Below are positions 46,315-54,903 of a stretch of DNA of 64,000 nt, one piece after another. The translations under genes and the position numbers were made by a program. This stretch comes from Acidobacterium capsulatum ATCC 51196 (GTDB lineage Bacteria; Acidobacteriota; Terriglobia; Terriglobales; Acidobacteriaceae). The notes under the pieces were generated by a model. That model saw only the letters and a program-made list of their open reading frames with translations. It searched no databases and had not been told where the DNA came from. Within the stretch, counting starts at the first letter, position 1. Every line of letters starts with the position of its first letter. The stretch is taken from the NCBI RefSeq assembly GCF_000022565.1, contig NC_012483.1:2294001-2358000 (forward strand). The letters are read 5' to 3'.

Positions 46315-48147
46315 CTACGCGTCCTCGAGCACGCCAATCATGCGCAGAATCGCCAGCGCGTTCGAACGCGCCGCCACTCCCGGCTTCAACCGGTAGTCAA
46401 AGTGCAGAGGATCCTCCGCATCTTCGCTCTCCATATGCACGTTCACTCCACCCATAGGCCCGCGTTCCGCAATCGCCGCCAGCGCCAGATCATGCGTGGA
46501 GAGCGCTCCTACGGCTCCATGCTGCATCAGCACATTCACGAGACCTTCCGCGGCCACGCGGCGGTCCTGTGAATTGGTGCCGCTGAAAATCTCGTCCACC
46601 AGGAAAAGCAACGGGCCATCCTTAGCCAACCTCACCATCTCCCTTAACCGTTCCCCTTCGGCAAGAAAGCGCGACCGTCCATCCAACAGCGAGTCGGCGG
46701 TCGTGATCGACGCGCCCAGCCGCATCTCACTCAGCCGGGCCGCGCGTGCCCGCACCGGAGCGCCAGCATAAGCCAATACCGCATTCAGCCCCACCGTCCG
46801 CAACAGCGTGCTCTTCCCGGCCATATTAGAGCCGCTGATCACGTAAAAGCGCTGCTCCGCATCCAGCCGCACATCGTTCCCTACGCAGCTTTTTCCCGGC
46901 AACAGTGGATGCCCCAGCTCTTCGGCTGCAAATGCAACCGTATCTGCTACAAACTCAGGAAAAACATGCTCTGGATGCTCAAACGCATAGCCCGCCAGCG
47001 CCAGGAGCGTTTCAAACTCGCTCCATGCATCCACCCATCCCTTCAAAGCCGCCCCATAACGGGCACGCCAGCCTTCCATGGCCAGCAGAATCTGCACCTC
47101 GGCTCCGGTCACCCAGGACGGTACATAAAACCATTCCTTGCGGCACTGCTCCAGTCCGCGTGCCAGACGCTGCAACTCGCCAATGCGCTGGCTCGCATCC
47201 GCTCCCTGCACAGCAGCCAGCAGGCCCTTGAGTTTGGGCGCAAGAAATGCCTGCTGCTGCTGCAGCCGAAGCCCATCGCGAAGCACTGTCAGCTCGTCGG
47301 CCAGCAGCACAGCGGAATCGACGCGATCTCTCAGCAACCCACGCAGCGGAAGCAATAGCAAAAGCTGCGCCCCCAGCAGCGGCAGCACAATCCAGAGCGC
47401 GGGCCAGAGCGGCAACAAACCGGTCAGCGCCAGCAACCCCGCAGCCGCCAAACCCACTCCCAGCACCAGCATGACTCCAGGCTTCCAGCGCGATACCGGC
47501 ACAGGGGCAAACTGCATCCACCGCTCCAGAATCTGCACCTCGCCTCGCTGAAAGGAGTACTCCCCCAGCGCCGCCACTGACTCCCGCAACGCAAGCTGCG
47601 GCTGCAACTCGTGCACCGCCTCTTGCCGGCTACGAGATTCCCCGAGCGGCACCGCATCCAGCAGATAGTCCGCCAGTCGCGACGCCCCGACCTCTGACCG
47701 CGTGGTCCGCAGCAAGGTAAACAGCGAACGCTCGCCTACCACCTGCAAATCATGCTGATACAGGTGCTCGTCCCTCGCATAGTCAAGTCCTGTATCCGGC
47801 AGCTTGGTCCACGCACCGCGAAGACGCTCCAGGCCTTGGGTATAAAAGTTGCTGCGGCGTGCGATATCCAGCCCCCTGCGGCGCGACTGCGCGTAGCGGC
47901 GAAAGGCAAAAGCCACCGCTGCCAGCAGCAGAGAGGCCAGAGCCGCAGGTGGAGCAGGCCAGTCCCGCACCACCAACCCCGCCAATCCTGCGGCCAAAGC
48001 AATCGCGGCAACCTTGGCCCTCTGCTGCGTCTTCCCCAGTTCGGACAGCCGCTGCCCTAAAGCCTCCAGATGCTCTTCATACACCTGCCAGACTGTCTTC
48101 TGCTTCACGGCAGTTCCCTCCGCCGTTTGCGCGGCGCTGATTTCCAT
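46315..48147 (-). CDS. MutS-like ATPase with transmembrane segments
   Basis: A 610-aa protein whose C-terminal third is a MutS-type ABC ATPase: Walker A SGSNMAGKSTLLRTVG, the MutS signature region around STADSLLDGRSRF-like sequence, Walker B LLFLVDEIFSGTNS and the switch His in LSTHDLALA. The N-terminal mismatch-recognition domain of true MutS is absent. Instead there are hydrophobic stretches (about 45-85 and 220-270) predicted as two pairs of membrane helices. The ATG at 48147 is chosen because AGGAGG lies nine bases upstream; a TTG at 48165 is also open. It belongs to the uncharacterised MutS-related family and probably does not do mismatch repair. Confidence 0.85.
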   Translation of the reverse strand: MEISAAQTAEGTAVKQKTVWQVYEEHLEALGQRLSELGKTQQRAKVAAIALAAGLAGLVVRDWPAPPAALASLLLAAVAFAFRRYAQSRRRGLDIARRSNFYTQGLERLRGAWTKLPDTGLDYARDEHLYQHDLQVVGERSLFTLLRTTRSEVGASRLADYLLDAVPLGESRSRQEAVHELQPQLALRESVAALGEYSFQRGEVQILERWMQFAPVPVSRWKPGVMLVLGVGLAAAGLLALTGLLPLWPALWIVLPLLGAQLLLLLPLRGLLRDRVDSAVLLADELTVLRDGLRLQQQQAFLAPKLKGLLAAVQGADASQRIGELQRLARGLEQCRKEWFYVPSWVTGAEVQILLAMEGWRARYGAALKGWVDAWSEFETLLALAGYAFEHPEHVFPEFVADTVAFAAEELGHPLLPGKSCVGNDVRLDAEQRFYVISGSNMAGKSTLLRTVGLNAVLAYAGAPVRARAARLSEMRLGASITTADSLLDGRSRFLAEGERLREMVRLAKDGPLLFLVDEIFSGTNSQDRRVAAEGLVNVLMQHGAVGALSTHDLALAAIAERGPMGGVNVHMESEDAEDPLHFDYRLKPGVAARSNALAILRMIGVLEDA

Positions 48148-48219
48148 CTCCAGCAGCCTCCTCAAGGTCCCACCCAGTATAGGCAGACCCTCGCCTGCCC
48201 ATGCGAAACTACCAGTAGC

Positions 48220-48768
48220 ATGTCCCGTCTGGCGCTCGTTCTATTCTCGGCCTGCCTGCTCCCCTGCTCACTATGGGTGAGCGGCTGCAACTACCACGCG
48301 ATGGACACTCCCTCGCACCTGCCGCCCAGCCTCGGCCGCCAGTCCGCGCAGACGCTCGCCATCCCCACCTTTGTCAACCACACCAACGCCTATCACGTCG
48401 GCTTTGACTTCACGCAGGCCGTCATCCGCCAGTTCACCAGCCGCTCGGCATGGCACATTGTGGACCACCGCGACCCCGAGGCCAGCGCCACGCTCTACGG
48501 CCAGATCAACAGCTACTCCGTCGTGCCGCTCACCTACGACAACACCACCGGCCGCTCCTCCAGCTTCGTCATCACCATCAAGGCCAGCCTGCGCGTCATC
48601 AACCGCCGTGGCAAGGTCATCTACCAGAATTCCTCCTACACTTTCCGCCAGCAATATGAAGAAACCCAGAACCTCGCCAGCTTCATACAAGAGGATTCCC
48701 CTGCGGAAGAGCGCCTCGCAAGGGACTTTGCCTCCGCTGCCGTCTCCGATATTCTGGACTCCTTCTGA
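48220..48768 (+). CDS. lptE: LptE-like outer-membrane lipoprotein
   Basis: A 182-aa lipoprotein with signal peptide and a lipobox ending VSGC (cysteine near residue 22). The mature part has the LptE-like pattern: SAQTLAIPTFVNHTNAYHV, FTQAVIRQFTSRSAWHIV, then YGQINSYSVVPLTYD and RFASAAVSDILDSF-type end. LptE plugs the LptD barrel and helps insert LPS in the outer leaflet. The following gene is holA, the same order as in E. coli, which supports the call. The ATG at 48220 opens the signal peptide. Confidence 0.82.
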   Translation: MSRLALVLFSACLLPCSLWVSGCNYHAMDTPSHLPPSLGRQSAQTLAIPTFVNHTNAYHVGFDFTQAVIRQFTSRSAWHIVDHRDPEASATLYGQINSYSVVPLTYDNTTGRSSSFVITIKASLRVINRRGKVIYQNSSYTFRQQYEETQNLASFIQEDSPAEERLARDFASAAVSDILDSF

Positions 48769-48847
48769 TGCTTTTCCCCGCTTCCAATTCGCAGCTCTTT
48801 TCCACACAAACCAGGGCATCCCGCGCATCTGAGCGAGGCCGTCTCTA

Positions 48848-49978
48848 ATGGGCGCGGGCTTCGCATCCACTGAGCGCTTCCTGGCAGAACTGCACGAGCA
48901 GCGCCTGCGTCCGGGCTACGTCTTTGCCGGCGACGAAATCTTCCTCTACGAGCGCTGCCGCAAAGCCATTCTCACGGCCCTCGTTCCGCCGGAGATGCGC
49001 GACTTCTGCCTCTCTGACCTCGACCTCTCAGAAGTGAATATCTTCGAGGCGCTCGACCGCGCACGCACGCCCTCACTCATGGCGCCCTTCCAGGTGCTCT
49101 TTCTCCGCAATCTCAAAACCCTCTACACGCGCGGCTCCAAAAAAGAGGAGTTCGCCGCCATTGAGGAGTATTTCCGGTCGCCTAACCCGCAGGCGCTCGT
49201 GCTATTTGTCGCCGATCATCTCCGCATCCCCGCCGACCCGCGCCGCATGGACATGGACGACAAGAACCGCTACGAGCGTCTTCGCGAAACGCTCGGTGAG
49301 TGGTGCGGCATGGTCGAGTTGGCTCGCGTTGACGAAGCCGACGCCCTGCGCTGGCTTACTGCGGAATCGAAACAGTACGAGATACAAATAGACAGCGACG
49401 CCGCGCGCGAGCTGGTCGACGCCCTCGGCGCAGACATGATGATGGTTTCCAACGAGTTCGAAAAACTCGTGCTCTACGTCGGCGAAAAAAAGCGCATCAC
49501 TCTCGGCGATGTCGAGACCATGGTCCTCGCCGCCAAGCAGCGCTCGCTCTATGAGCTCACCGACGCAATCTCCGCCAAGGACAAGGTGCGCGCCATCTCT
49601 CTCCTGCACGGCCTGCTCAATGCCTCTGACGGCGGCGAAGACTCCGCCATCGGCCATCTCTACATGCTGGCCCGCACCTTCCGGCAGATGCTCGTCATCC
49701 TTGAGAAAAACGTGCGCGACTCGCGCGCCATCTGGCAGGCGCTGTGGCAGGGCTTCCGCATGCCGCCCTTCGCCGCCGATGACCTCATCCGCCAGGCACG
49801 CCGCTACAAATCCCGCCGCGACCTCACCCGCGCACTTCGCCTCATCGCCCGCGCGGACATGGAACTCCGCTCCCAGCCTCCCGACAAGCGCCTCGTCCTC
49901 GAGCGTCTCGTCCTCGAACTGGCCAGCGAACCACGCCCCGCCTCCGGCTCCACCGCCCAATACGCCATGGAGTGGTAA
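48848..49978 (+). CDS. holA: DNA polymerase III subunit delta
   Basis: A 376-aa clamp-loader subunit that opens the beta clamp on DNA. N-terminal sequence PGYVFAGDEIFLYERCRKAIL is the degenerate ATPase start of HolA, PFQVLFLRNLKTLYTRG follows, and the C-terminal collar domain contains LYELTDAISAKDKVRAISLLHGLL and HLYMLARTFRQMLVI. The Walker motifs are not functional in this family, as expected. It follows lptE by 79 bases on the same strand. No terminator is obvious after it. Confidence 0.9.
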   Translation: MGAGFASTERFLAELHEQRLRPGYVFAGDEIFLYERCRKAILTALVPPEMRDFCLSDLDLSEVNIFEALDRARTPSLMAPFQVLFLRNLKTLYTRGSKKEEFAAIEEYFRSPNPQALVLFVADHLRIPADPRRMDMDDKNRYERLRETLGEWCGMVELARVDEADALRWLTAESKQYEIQIDSDAARELVDALGADMMMVSNEFEKLVLYVGEKKRITLGDVETMVLAAKQRSLYELTDAISAKDKVRAISLLHGLLNASDGGEDSAIGHLYMLARTFRQMLVILEKNVRDSRAIWQALWQGFRMPPFAADDLIRQARRYKSRRDLTRALRLIARADMELRSQPPDKRLVLERLVLELASEPRPASGSTAQYAMEW

Positions 49979-50072
49979 CTTTCGCAAAGTTTAAGTTATT
50001 ACTTCCCATATCTCCTATGAAGTGTTAAAGTTCGGCTCACTCTCCTGAAACCACTCTTGAAAGTGAACTGCC

Positions 50073-50930
50073 ATGAAAGTTGCAGTGCTTGCGTTATGCG
50101 CTCTCTTAGTCGCATCCCAGTCCGCCGATGCTCAGCAATCGGCCCCAGTAGTAAAAAGCGCCACGACTACCCCGGCCAAAACTTCCAATACGTCAACGAT
50201 CCCAAAGCCACACACCCTCTTAGATGGAACCCCGATAAAGCTACGACTTGATCGCACAGTATCTTCCGCGACGGCCAAAGTGGGAGACGAAGTGAACTTT
50301 GATGTCCTTGAGGATGTTTCTGTAGATGGAGTCGTTGTTATCCCCAAAGGCTCCCTGGCGCTGGCTACGGTCACGGTTGCTCAGCATAAGCGCAGTATGG
50401 GGCGGGCAGGAAAGCTCAACGTAAATATAGATAGCGTCCGTCTTTCAGACGGCGAAAAAGATGCCCTCCGCGCGACAGAAGGCGGCAATGGACATGGGCA
50501 TGTCGGTGCAATGACTGGCGCTATGGTAGCAACCGGAATCGTCTTCTTTCCGGCGGCCCCGCTGTTCCTCTTTATGCACGGCAAAGACATCACGATTCCA
50601 AAAGGAACCGAGATTACCGCCTACACCGACGGAGACATGAATCTCGATCTCGCGAGATTTGAACCAAAAGCCGCCCCGGCAGCCGCAGTCGCGGCCACAT
50701 CGCAAATCACGATCAACTCCGATATCCCAGCTTGCGACATTGAAGTAGACGGGGCCTTTGCCGGCAATACTCCATCCACACTCTCGCTCGCTTCGGGCAA
50801 ACATGTAATCACCGTCCAGAAGGCAGGCTACACTTCATGGACAAGAACCATGCTGGTATCAGGCTCTTCGGTTCATATAGATGCAGACCTGACACCGCAG
50901 CAAAATGCAACTAAACTCTCAAGCCAATAA
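50073..50930 (+). CDS. Secreted PEGA-domain protein with beta-rich module
   Basis: A 285-aa protein with signal peptide (MKVAVLALCALLVASQSADA). The middle module (about 51-135) runs GTPIKLRLDRTVSSATAKVG, VVVIPKGSLALATVTVA and LNVNIDSVRLSDG. The C-terminal PEGA-type domain (about 212-275) has ITINSDIPACDIEVDGAFAG and HVITVQKAGYTSWTRTM, and may bind the cell surface. A hydrophobic stretch near 150-168 could be a membrane helix. The middle module is paralogous to one in the convergent gene that ends 76 bases away. Base composition looks less GC-rich than its neighbours by eye. Function unknown. Confidence 0.75.
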   Translation: MKVAVLALCALLVASQSADAQQSAPVVKSATTTPAKTSNTSTIPKPHTLLDGTPIKLRLDRTVSSATAKVGDEVNFDVLEDVSVDGVVVIPKGSLALATVTVAQHKRSMGRAGKLNVNIDSVRLSDGEKDALRATEGGNGHGHVGAMTGAMVATGIVFFPAAPLFLFMHGKDITIPKGTEITAYTDGDMNLDLARFEPKAAPAAAVAATSQITINSDIPACDIEVDGAFAGNTPSTLSLASGKHVITVQKAGYTSWTRTMLVSGSSVHIDADLTPQQNATKLSSQ

Positions 50931-50948
50931 CTCTGTTTTGAAATTACA

Positions 50949-50984
50949 ATGGCCCCGGAGCAGTCTCCGGGGCCATTGCATTTA
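50949..50984. terminator. Terminator hairpin between convergent paralogous genes
   Basis: ATGGCCCCGGAG, CAGT loop, CTCCGGGGCCAT: a perfect 12-bp stem followed by TGCATTTATA. It can serve both genes. Confidence 0.85.
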
Positions 50985-51006
50985 TAACTCGATCCGCAGG
51001 GATCCC

Positions 51007-51867
51007 TTACTGCACCGAAGGCGGCCCGCCAGCCGAACCGCTCCCATACCCGCGAGGCCCGCCCGTCTTCACACTCAAGGTCAACTGCGTTCCGCTGCCC
51101 AGCGAGATATTCTTGCCCCGGGCAATCAGGGCCACGCTGCTATGGTTCGCCGCCGAATGGCTCAGCCGGACGCCTGGCAGTCCGGCCACCTGGCCGCTGC
51201 CCGAGCCCTGCATACCATAATTCGCGCCGTTTCCGGCCATCGCGCCCGTTCCGGGGCCGACTTGAGCGCCGTTATTGCTTCCCAAGGAGCCGGTTGCCCC
51301 CAGCGCACCGCCGGCATTCGGAACCCAGCCACCGGCCACTCCTCCATTGCCGTTCATTGACGATCCGGCGGCCATGGCGCCTCCCGGCATTTGAGCCGCA
51401 CTTGCCCCACCCGCGCCATAGGCTCCGCTACTCGCCGGCTGCTCTGAAACAGACGTAACCACCGCATCAATCGGAATCGTGCGTCCGTGCTTCACCTCCG
51501 CACGGTCAAAGTTGAAGGCCAGCCGCGCGCTGCGCTGGGCGTGCGACTCTGCCTGCGCCTGCGTCACCTGGCCAATCAGCCTGGTGCCGCGCGGCAGTTG
51601 TGTGCCATTCTGCAACCTGGCCGCGCGGGTGGTGCGCGCCACCACTTCATCGCCGGCCTTGGTGTGCTTGGCGTTGATTTCTTTGGTGAGCCGCGCACTC
51701 ACCGGTGTGCCTTGCGCCATGCGATTCATAGCGCCTTGGCTCATCTGACCCGTCGCCTGCGCGCCGCCATTGTCCGGACTCTGCCTCTGCGCAGTCGCCG
51801 GCACCGCCTGCGTCTGAAGTGCAATCGCAATCAGCGAAACGGGAAGGAAGGAAGCCCACTTCTTCAT
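51007..51867 (-). CDS. Secreted Gly/Ala-rich protein with the same beta-rich module
   Basis: A 286-aa protein with signal peptide (MKKWASFLPVSLIAIALQTQAVPATA). The module at about 53-135 (GTPVSARLTKEINAKHTKAG, TQLPRGTRLIGQVTQAQ, LAFNFDRAEVKHG) is recognisably related to the one in the convergent gene at 50073. After that comes about 85 residues of Gly/Ala/Asn/Ser low complexity, and a C-terminal part with VRLSHSAANHSSVALIARG and SGTQLTLSV. GGAGAA nine bases before ATG 51867 fixes the start. Probably an envelope protein; function unknown. Confidence 0.7.
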   Translation of the reverse strand: MKKWASFLPVSLIAIALQTQAVPATAQRQSPDNGGAQATGQMSQGAMNRMAQGTPVSARLTKEINAKHTKAGDEVVARTTRAARLQNGTQLPRGTRLIGQVTQAQAESHAQRSARLAFNFDRAEVKHGRTIPIDAVVTSVSEQPASSGAYGAGGASAAQMPGGAMAAGSSMNGNGGVAGGWVPNAGGALGATGSLGSNNGAQVGPGTGAMAGNGANYGMQGSGSGQVAGLPGVRLSHSAANHSSVALIARGKNISLGSGTQLTLSVKTGGPRGYGSGSAGGPPSVQ

Positions 51868-52066
51868 CTCTATTCTCCAGCGGAAAGTCACTCGAACCAT
51901 CGAACTCCGGGCCTTCGCTCAAAAGCCCCCATAGTTCTGTAGTTGCTGGGAGAAATACCCGCGTTGCCTTGGCCCGCACGCCGTCCCGCCACGCGGCAAG
52001 ACCATTCGGCAGCGAACCACTTCATTCCCTTCGTTCTTCCCGCTCGAAAATAATTCTGCTCGCCGG

Positions 52067-53014
52067 TTATTCCAGCACACTGTCCGGTTCCACATGCCCG
52101 GTCATCGTCAGCACCACCGCAGCCGTAATAATCAACGCGCCGCCCAGCCACGCGCCCGGCCCCAGCCGGTCACCCAGCAACTCCACTCCCAGAATCGATC
52201 CCAGCGCCGGCTCAATATTCAAAAACACACCCGCCCGCGAAGCCGGCACACGATGCATGCCCCAGTTCCACAACAGCGTCGTGGCCGCCGTGCAGGCCAG
52301 CCCGCTCGCCGCCAGCGCAAACCACACCTGCCCGCTCAGCCCATGCACCGGCGGCATACCCTGCCGCCACACCACCCACACCGCCAGCATGGCCGTGCCG
52401 GTCAGCAATCCCCACACCGTCACTGACAGCGGCGAATGCCCCTCCCGCATCAGCTTCTGATTCACCAGGATCCAGCCCAGCGCAAACACCATCGCCAGCA
52501 CCACCAGCAGATCGCCTGCCAGGCTCGGCCCCTTGCCGCCCGCCGCGCCATGCCGCCCGCCCAGAACAATCAGCGCCACGCCGGTCGTCGAACCCGCCAG
52601 CGCCAGCCATCCCTTCCAATCCAGCTTCTCGCCCGCGAACAGCCACGCACCCACCGCTAAAATCACCGGCATCGTGCCCACCATCAGCGAAGCATGGCTC
52701 ACCGTCGTCATCGAGAGCCCATAAAACTGCACCAGAAACTGCACCGGAATCCCCACAAACGACGCCGTCAGCAGCCACGCCCATGCACGCCGGGTAAAGC
52801 GCGGCCACCGCACCACCGGAAGCAATCCCACACACGCAAACAAAAACCGGTAGAGCACCATGTGCCCCACCGGCAATTCCGTCAGCGCAATCTTCCCAAA
52901 GTAAAAACCCGTGCCCCACAGGCACCCGGCCAGCGCGCACGCACCATAGCCAAGCACACGCGTCATCGACGTGGAACGCGGCGCACCAGAACCCCTGACT
53001 TCGCGGACAGGCAT
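52067..53014 (-). CDS. EamA/DMT family transporter
   Basis: A 315-aa inner-membrane protein with ten predicted helices in two EamA repeats. The first repeat starts GACALAGCLWGTGFYFGKIAL and has FYGLSMTTVSHASLMVGTMPV. The second starts LLVVLAMVFALGWILVNQKLM and has NIEPALGSILGVELLGDRLG before the last helix. These patterns are those of drug/metabolite exporters. Substrate unknown; amino acid or small metabolite export is common in the family. The ATG at 53014 has GGGGAC just before; another Met at 52966 would also keep all helices. Confidence 0.88.
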   Translation of the reverse strand: MPVREVRGSGAPRSTSMTRVLGYGACALAGCLWGTGFYFGKIALTELPVGHMVLYRFLFACVGLLPVVRWPRFTRRAWAWLLTASFVGIPVQFLVQFYGLSMTTVSHASLMVGTMPVILAVGAWLFAGEKLDWKGWLALAGSTTGVALIVLGGRHGAAGGKGPSLAGDLLVVLAMVFALGWILVNQKLMREGHSPLSVTVWGLLTGTAMLAVWVVWRQGMPPVHGLSGQVWFALAASGLACTAATTLLWNWGMHRVPASRAGVFLNIEPALGSILGVELLGDRLGPGAWLGGALIITAAVVLTMTGHVEPDSVLE

Positions 53015-53076
53015 GTCCCCAGCTTACGTGGGAATCACCACTCTTTGGAGCCATCCCTTTATGCGAGACTAACCCG

Positions 53077-53205
53077 CTGAACAATCCCGGCTGGAAGCGT
53101 CTTGATGGCATCGATCTGTTGCGTGGTCTCGCTATCTTTTTCGTCTTGATGAACCACGTCAATATTCAGCTTCCGTTCCCGCCTGCGCCCTCGCAGGCTC
53201 TATAG
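53077..53205 (+). pseudogene. Remnant of an acyltransferase_3-family gene (N-terminal fragment)
   Basis: The plus strand from 53077 reads without a clear start codon, and includes RLDGIDLLRGLAIFFVLMNH before a stop at 53203-53205. That is the first helix and catalytic-His region of OafA-like acyltransferases (about 350 aa when whole). Nothing of the rest is visible downstream. It is too short for any function and is best read as a decayed gene end. Confidence 0.6.
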
Positions 53206-53361
53206 CACTCCTCCAGGCGAACACGGAATGACAATCCGAACACTCACAAAACATTCGTAACCGTCATTGTCATCTATGACGCAAACTTCACTACGCCGTC
53301 ATTCATTCTGAGTTCTGGCTGCAGTAGATTGTGATCGGAATCTCCCCCTGCGGAGGCAATC

Positions 53362-54813
53362 ATGAGCCGTAAACTATCTCTGTTCCTCATCTGCACGCTC
53401 ACGGCCGCTACGCTGAGTCTCGCGCTGCTCACCGGCTGCAGCAATGGAACAATGGCGGCATACACAAGCCCATCAACCGGTGCTGCCCCAGCTTCTTCCT
53501 CCAGTTCTTCCATGCTGATCACAGTGGGCGACGCACCGCCCAGCAGCATTCTCGCCGCGCAAGTCACCATTTCATCCATTGCGCTCACACCCGCCGCAGG
53601 CGGCAGCCCGGTCATCGCTCTCAATACTCCGGAACCCGTGGAACTCTCCAGTCTCGGCGCAATTCAGGAGCCGCTCGAAAACATCAGCGTACCCGCCGGA
53701 ACTTATAACTCCGTCACTGTGACGATCAGTGCCGCGCAGGCCACCTACCTCAATTCCAGCAATGCGGTCACCACCTCATCGGCGGCTCTTTCTCAAACGC
53801 AGGCGACCATCGCCCTCAACCCGGCATTGTCCATCACCACGAGTCAGAATGTTCAGTTGCGCCTCAACTTCAATCTTGCGCAGTCATTCAATTTGACCGG
53901 CACAACTCTCAGCTTCACACCTTCCATCACTTCGGCGGCCGCTGCCATCGATGGTGAAAGCTCTGCCGATCGCCAGGTCGAGGTCTCCGGATCAGTCACC
54001 GCCATCAGCAGCACCTCCATCACTCTTAAGTCTTCTGACACCGGCCTCTCCTCTACCTTCGCCATCAATTCCTCTACTCACTTCTCCAACGGAGCCTCTG
54101 CCGCCACCATCCAGACAGGCTCCATCGTCGCCGTCGTGGGCGCCATACAGGCAGACGGAACCCTGCTCGCCACCAACATTTCCGTGAGCATGAGCGGACA
54201 AGCGATCCAGGGAACGCAAAGCGGAGGAAGCGGCATCATCACCGCCGTCTCCAGCGATAACACCGGCGCAGTAACATCGTTTACCTTTGTTCCACGTGAG
54301 GACTACGGCGATCAGACAACGCACACGCCCTTGACCGTCATGCTCAATGCATCCACCGCCTACAGCGTCAGCGAAGACGCCGTGCAGCAGGGCATCGCTG
54401 CGACTGCCTTCAACAACGCGCAAATCTTTCCCGGCCAATCCGTAGAGGTCATCGGCACCGGCTCCGCATCTTCCGCCATCACTGCGCAATCGGTTCGTCT
54501 CGCCGCGGAAAGCCTCAGCGGAACCCTCACCGGCTCTCCCCAAGGCGTCTCACCCACCTACACATTTGCCTTGCAACTGCCAGCTTCGTCCTTCCTCACC
54601 ACTTATCAGTCCCTCACTACGCTCAACGCTGCTACCGATGCGCAAACGCAATACGAAGACAGTCTCGGCACCACGGCTTTCACTTCCCTGACGTCGTCCG
54701 CCAATCTTGAAGTGCATGGGTTCCTGTTGCGTGACAGCTCCGGAAACTTCCTGCTCACCGTCGCTGACATCTCGCAAATACAAGACACCTCAACCGGCAG
54801 CGGAGATAACTGA
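53362..54813 (+). CDS. Lipoprotein with DUF4382-like and DUF5666-like domains
   Basis: A 483-aa outer lipoprotein: signal peptide with lipobox SLALLTGC (cysteine near residue 26), a Ser/Ala linker, a DUF4382-like beta domain (about 50-190, ITVGDAPPSSILAAQVTI), then DUF5666-like repeats (about 200-460, SGSVTAISSTSITLKS and IQADGTLLATNISVS). These domains are found in many surface or outer-membrane lipoproteins of unknown role. The sequence is rich in Ser/Thr with almost no Cys or Trp, as for secreted adhesion-type proteins. It is alone on its strand, and a hairpin follows. Confidence 0.78.
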   Translation: MSRKLSLFLICTLTAATLSLALLTGCSNGTMAAYTSPSTGAAPASSSSSSMLITVGDAPPSSILAAQVTISSIALTPAAGGSPVIALNTPEPVELSSLGAIQEPLENISVPAGTYNSVTVTISAAQATYLNSSNAVTTSSAALSQTQATIALNPALSITTSQNVQLRLNFNLAQSFNLTGTTLSFTPSITSAAAAIDGESSADRQVEVSGSVTAISSTSITLKSSDTGLSSTFAINSSTHFSNGASAATIQTGSIVAVVGAIQADGTLLATNISVSMSGQAIQGTQSGGSGIITAVSSDNTGAVTSFTFVPREDYGDQTTHTPLTVMLNASTAYSVSEDAVQQGIAATAFNNAQIFPGQSVEVIGTGSASSAITAQSVRLAAESLSGTLTGSPQGVSPTYTFALQLPASSFLTTYQSLTTLNAATDAQTQYEDSLGTTAFTSLTSSANLEVHGFLLRDSSGNFLLTVADISQIQDTSTGSGDN

Positions 54814-54845
54814 CACCAAAACCTTCCTGTAGTCGCTCACAACGC

Positions 54846-54875
54846 AAAGCGGCAGCCATTCATGGCTGCCGCTTC
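54846..54875. terminator. Terminator hairpin after DUF4382-like gene
   Basis: AGCGGCAGCCAT, TC, ATGGCTGCCGCT: a perfect 12-bp stem with tiny loop between convergent genes (lipoprotein and panC). Only a short T run follows. Confidence 0.7.
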
Positions 54876-54903
54876 CAATTACCCAACTTATAGTTACAAA
54901 TAA

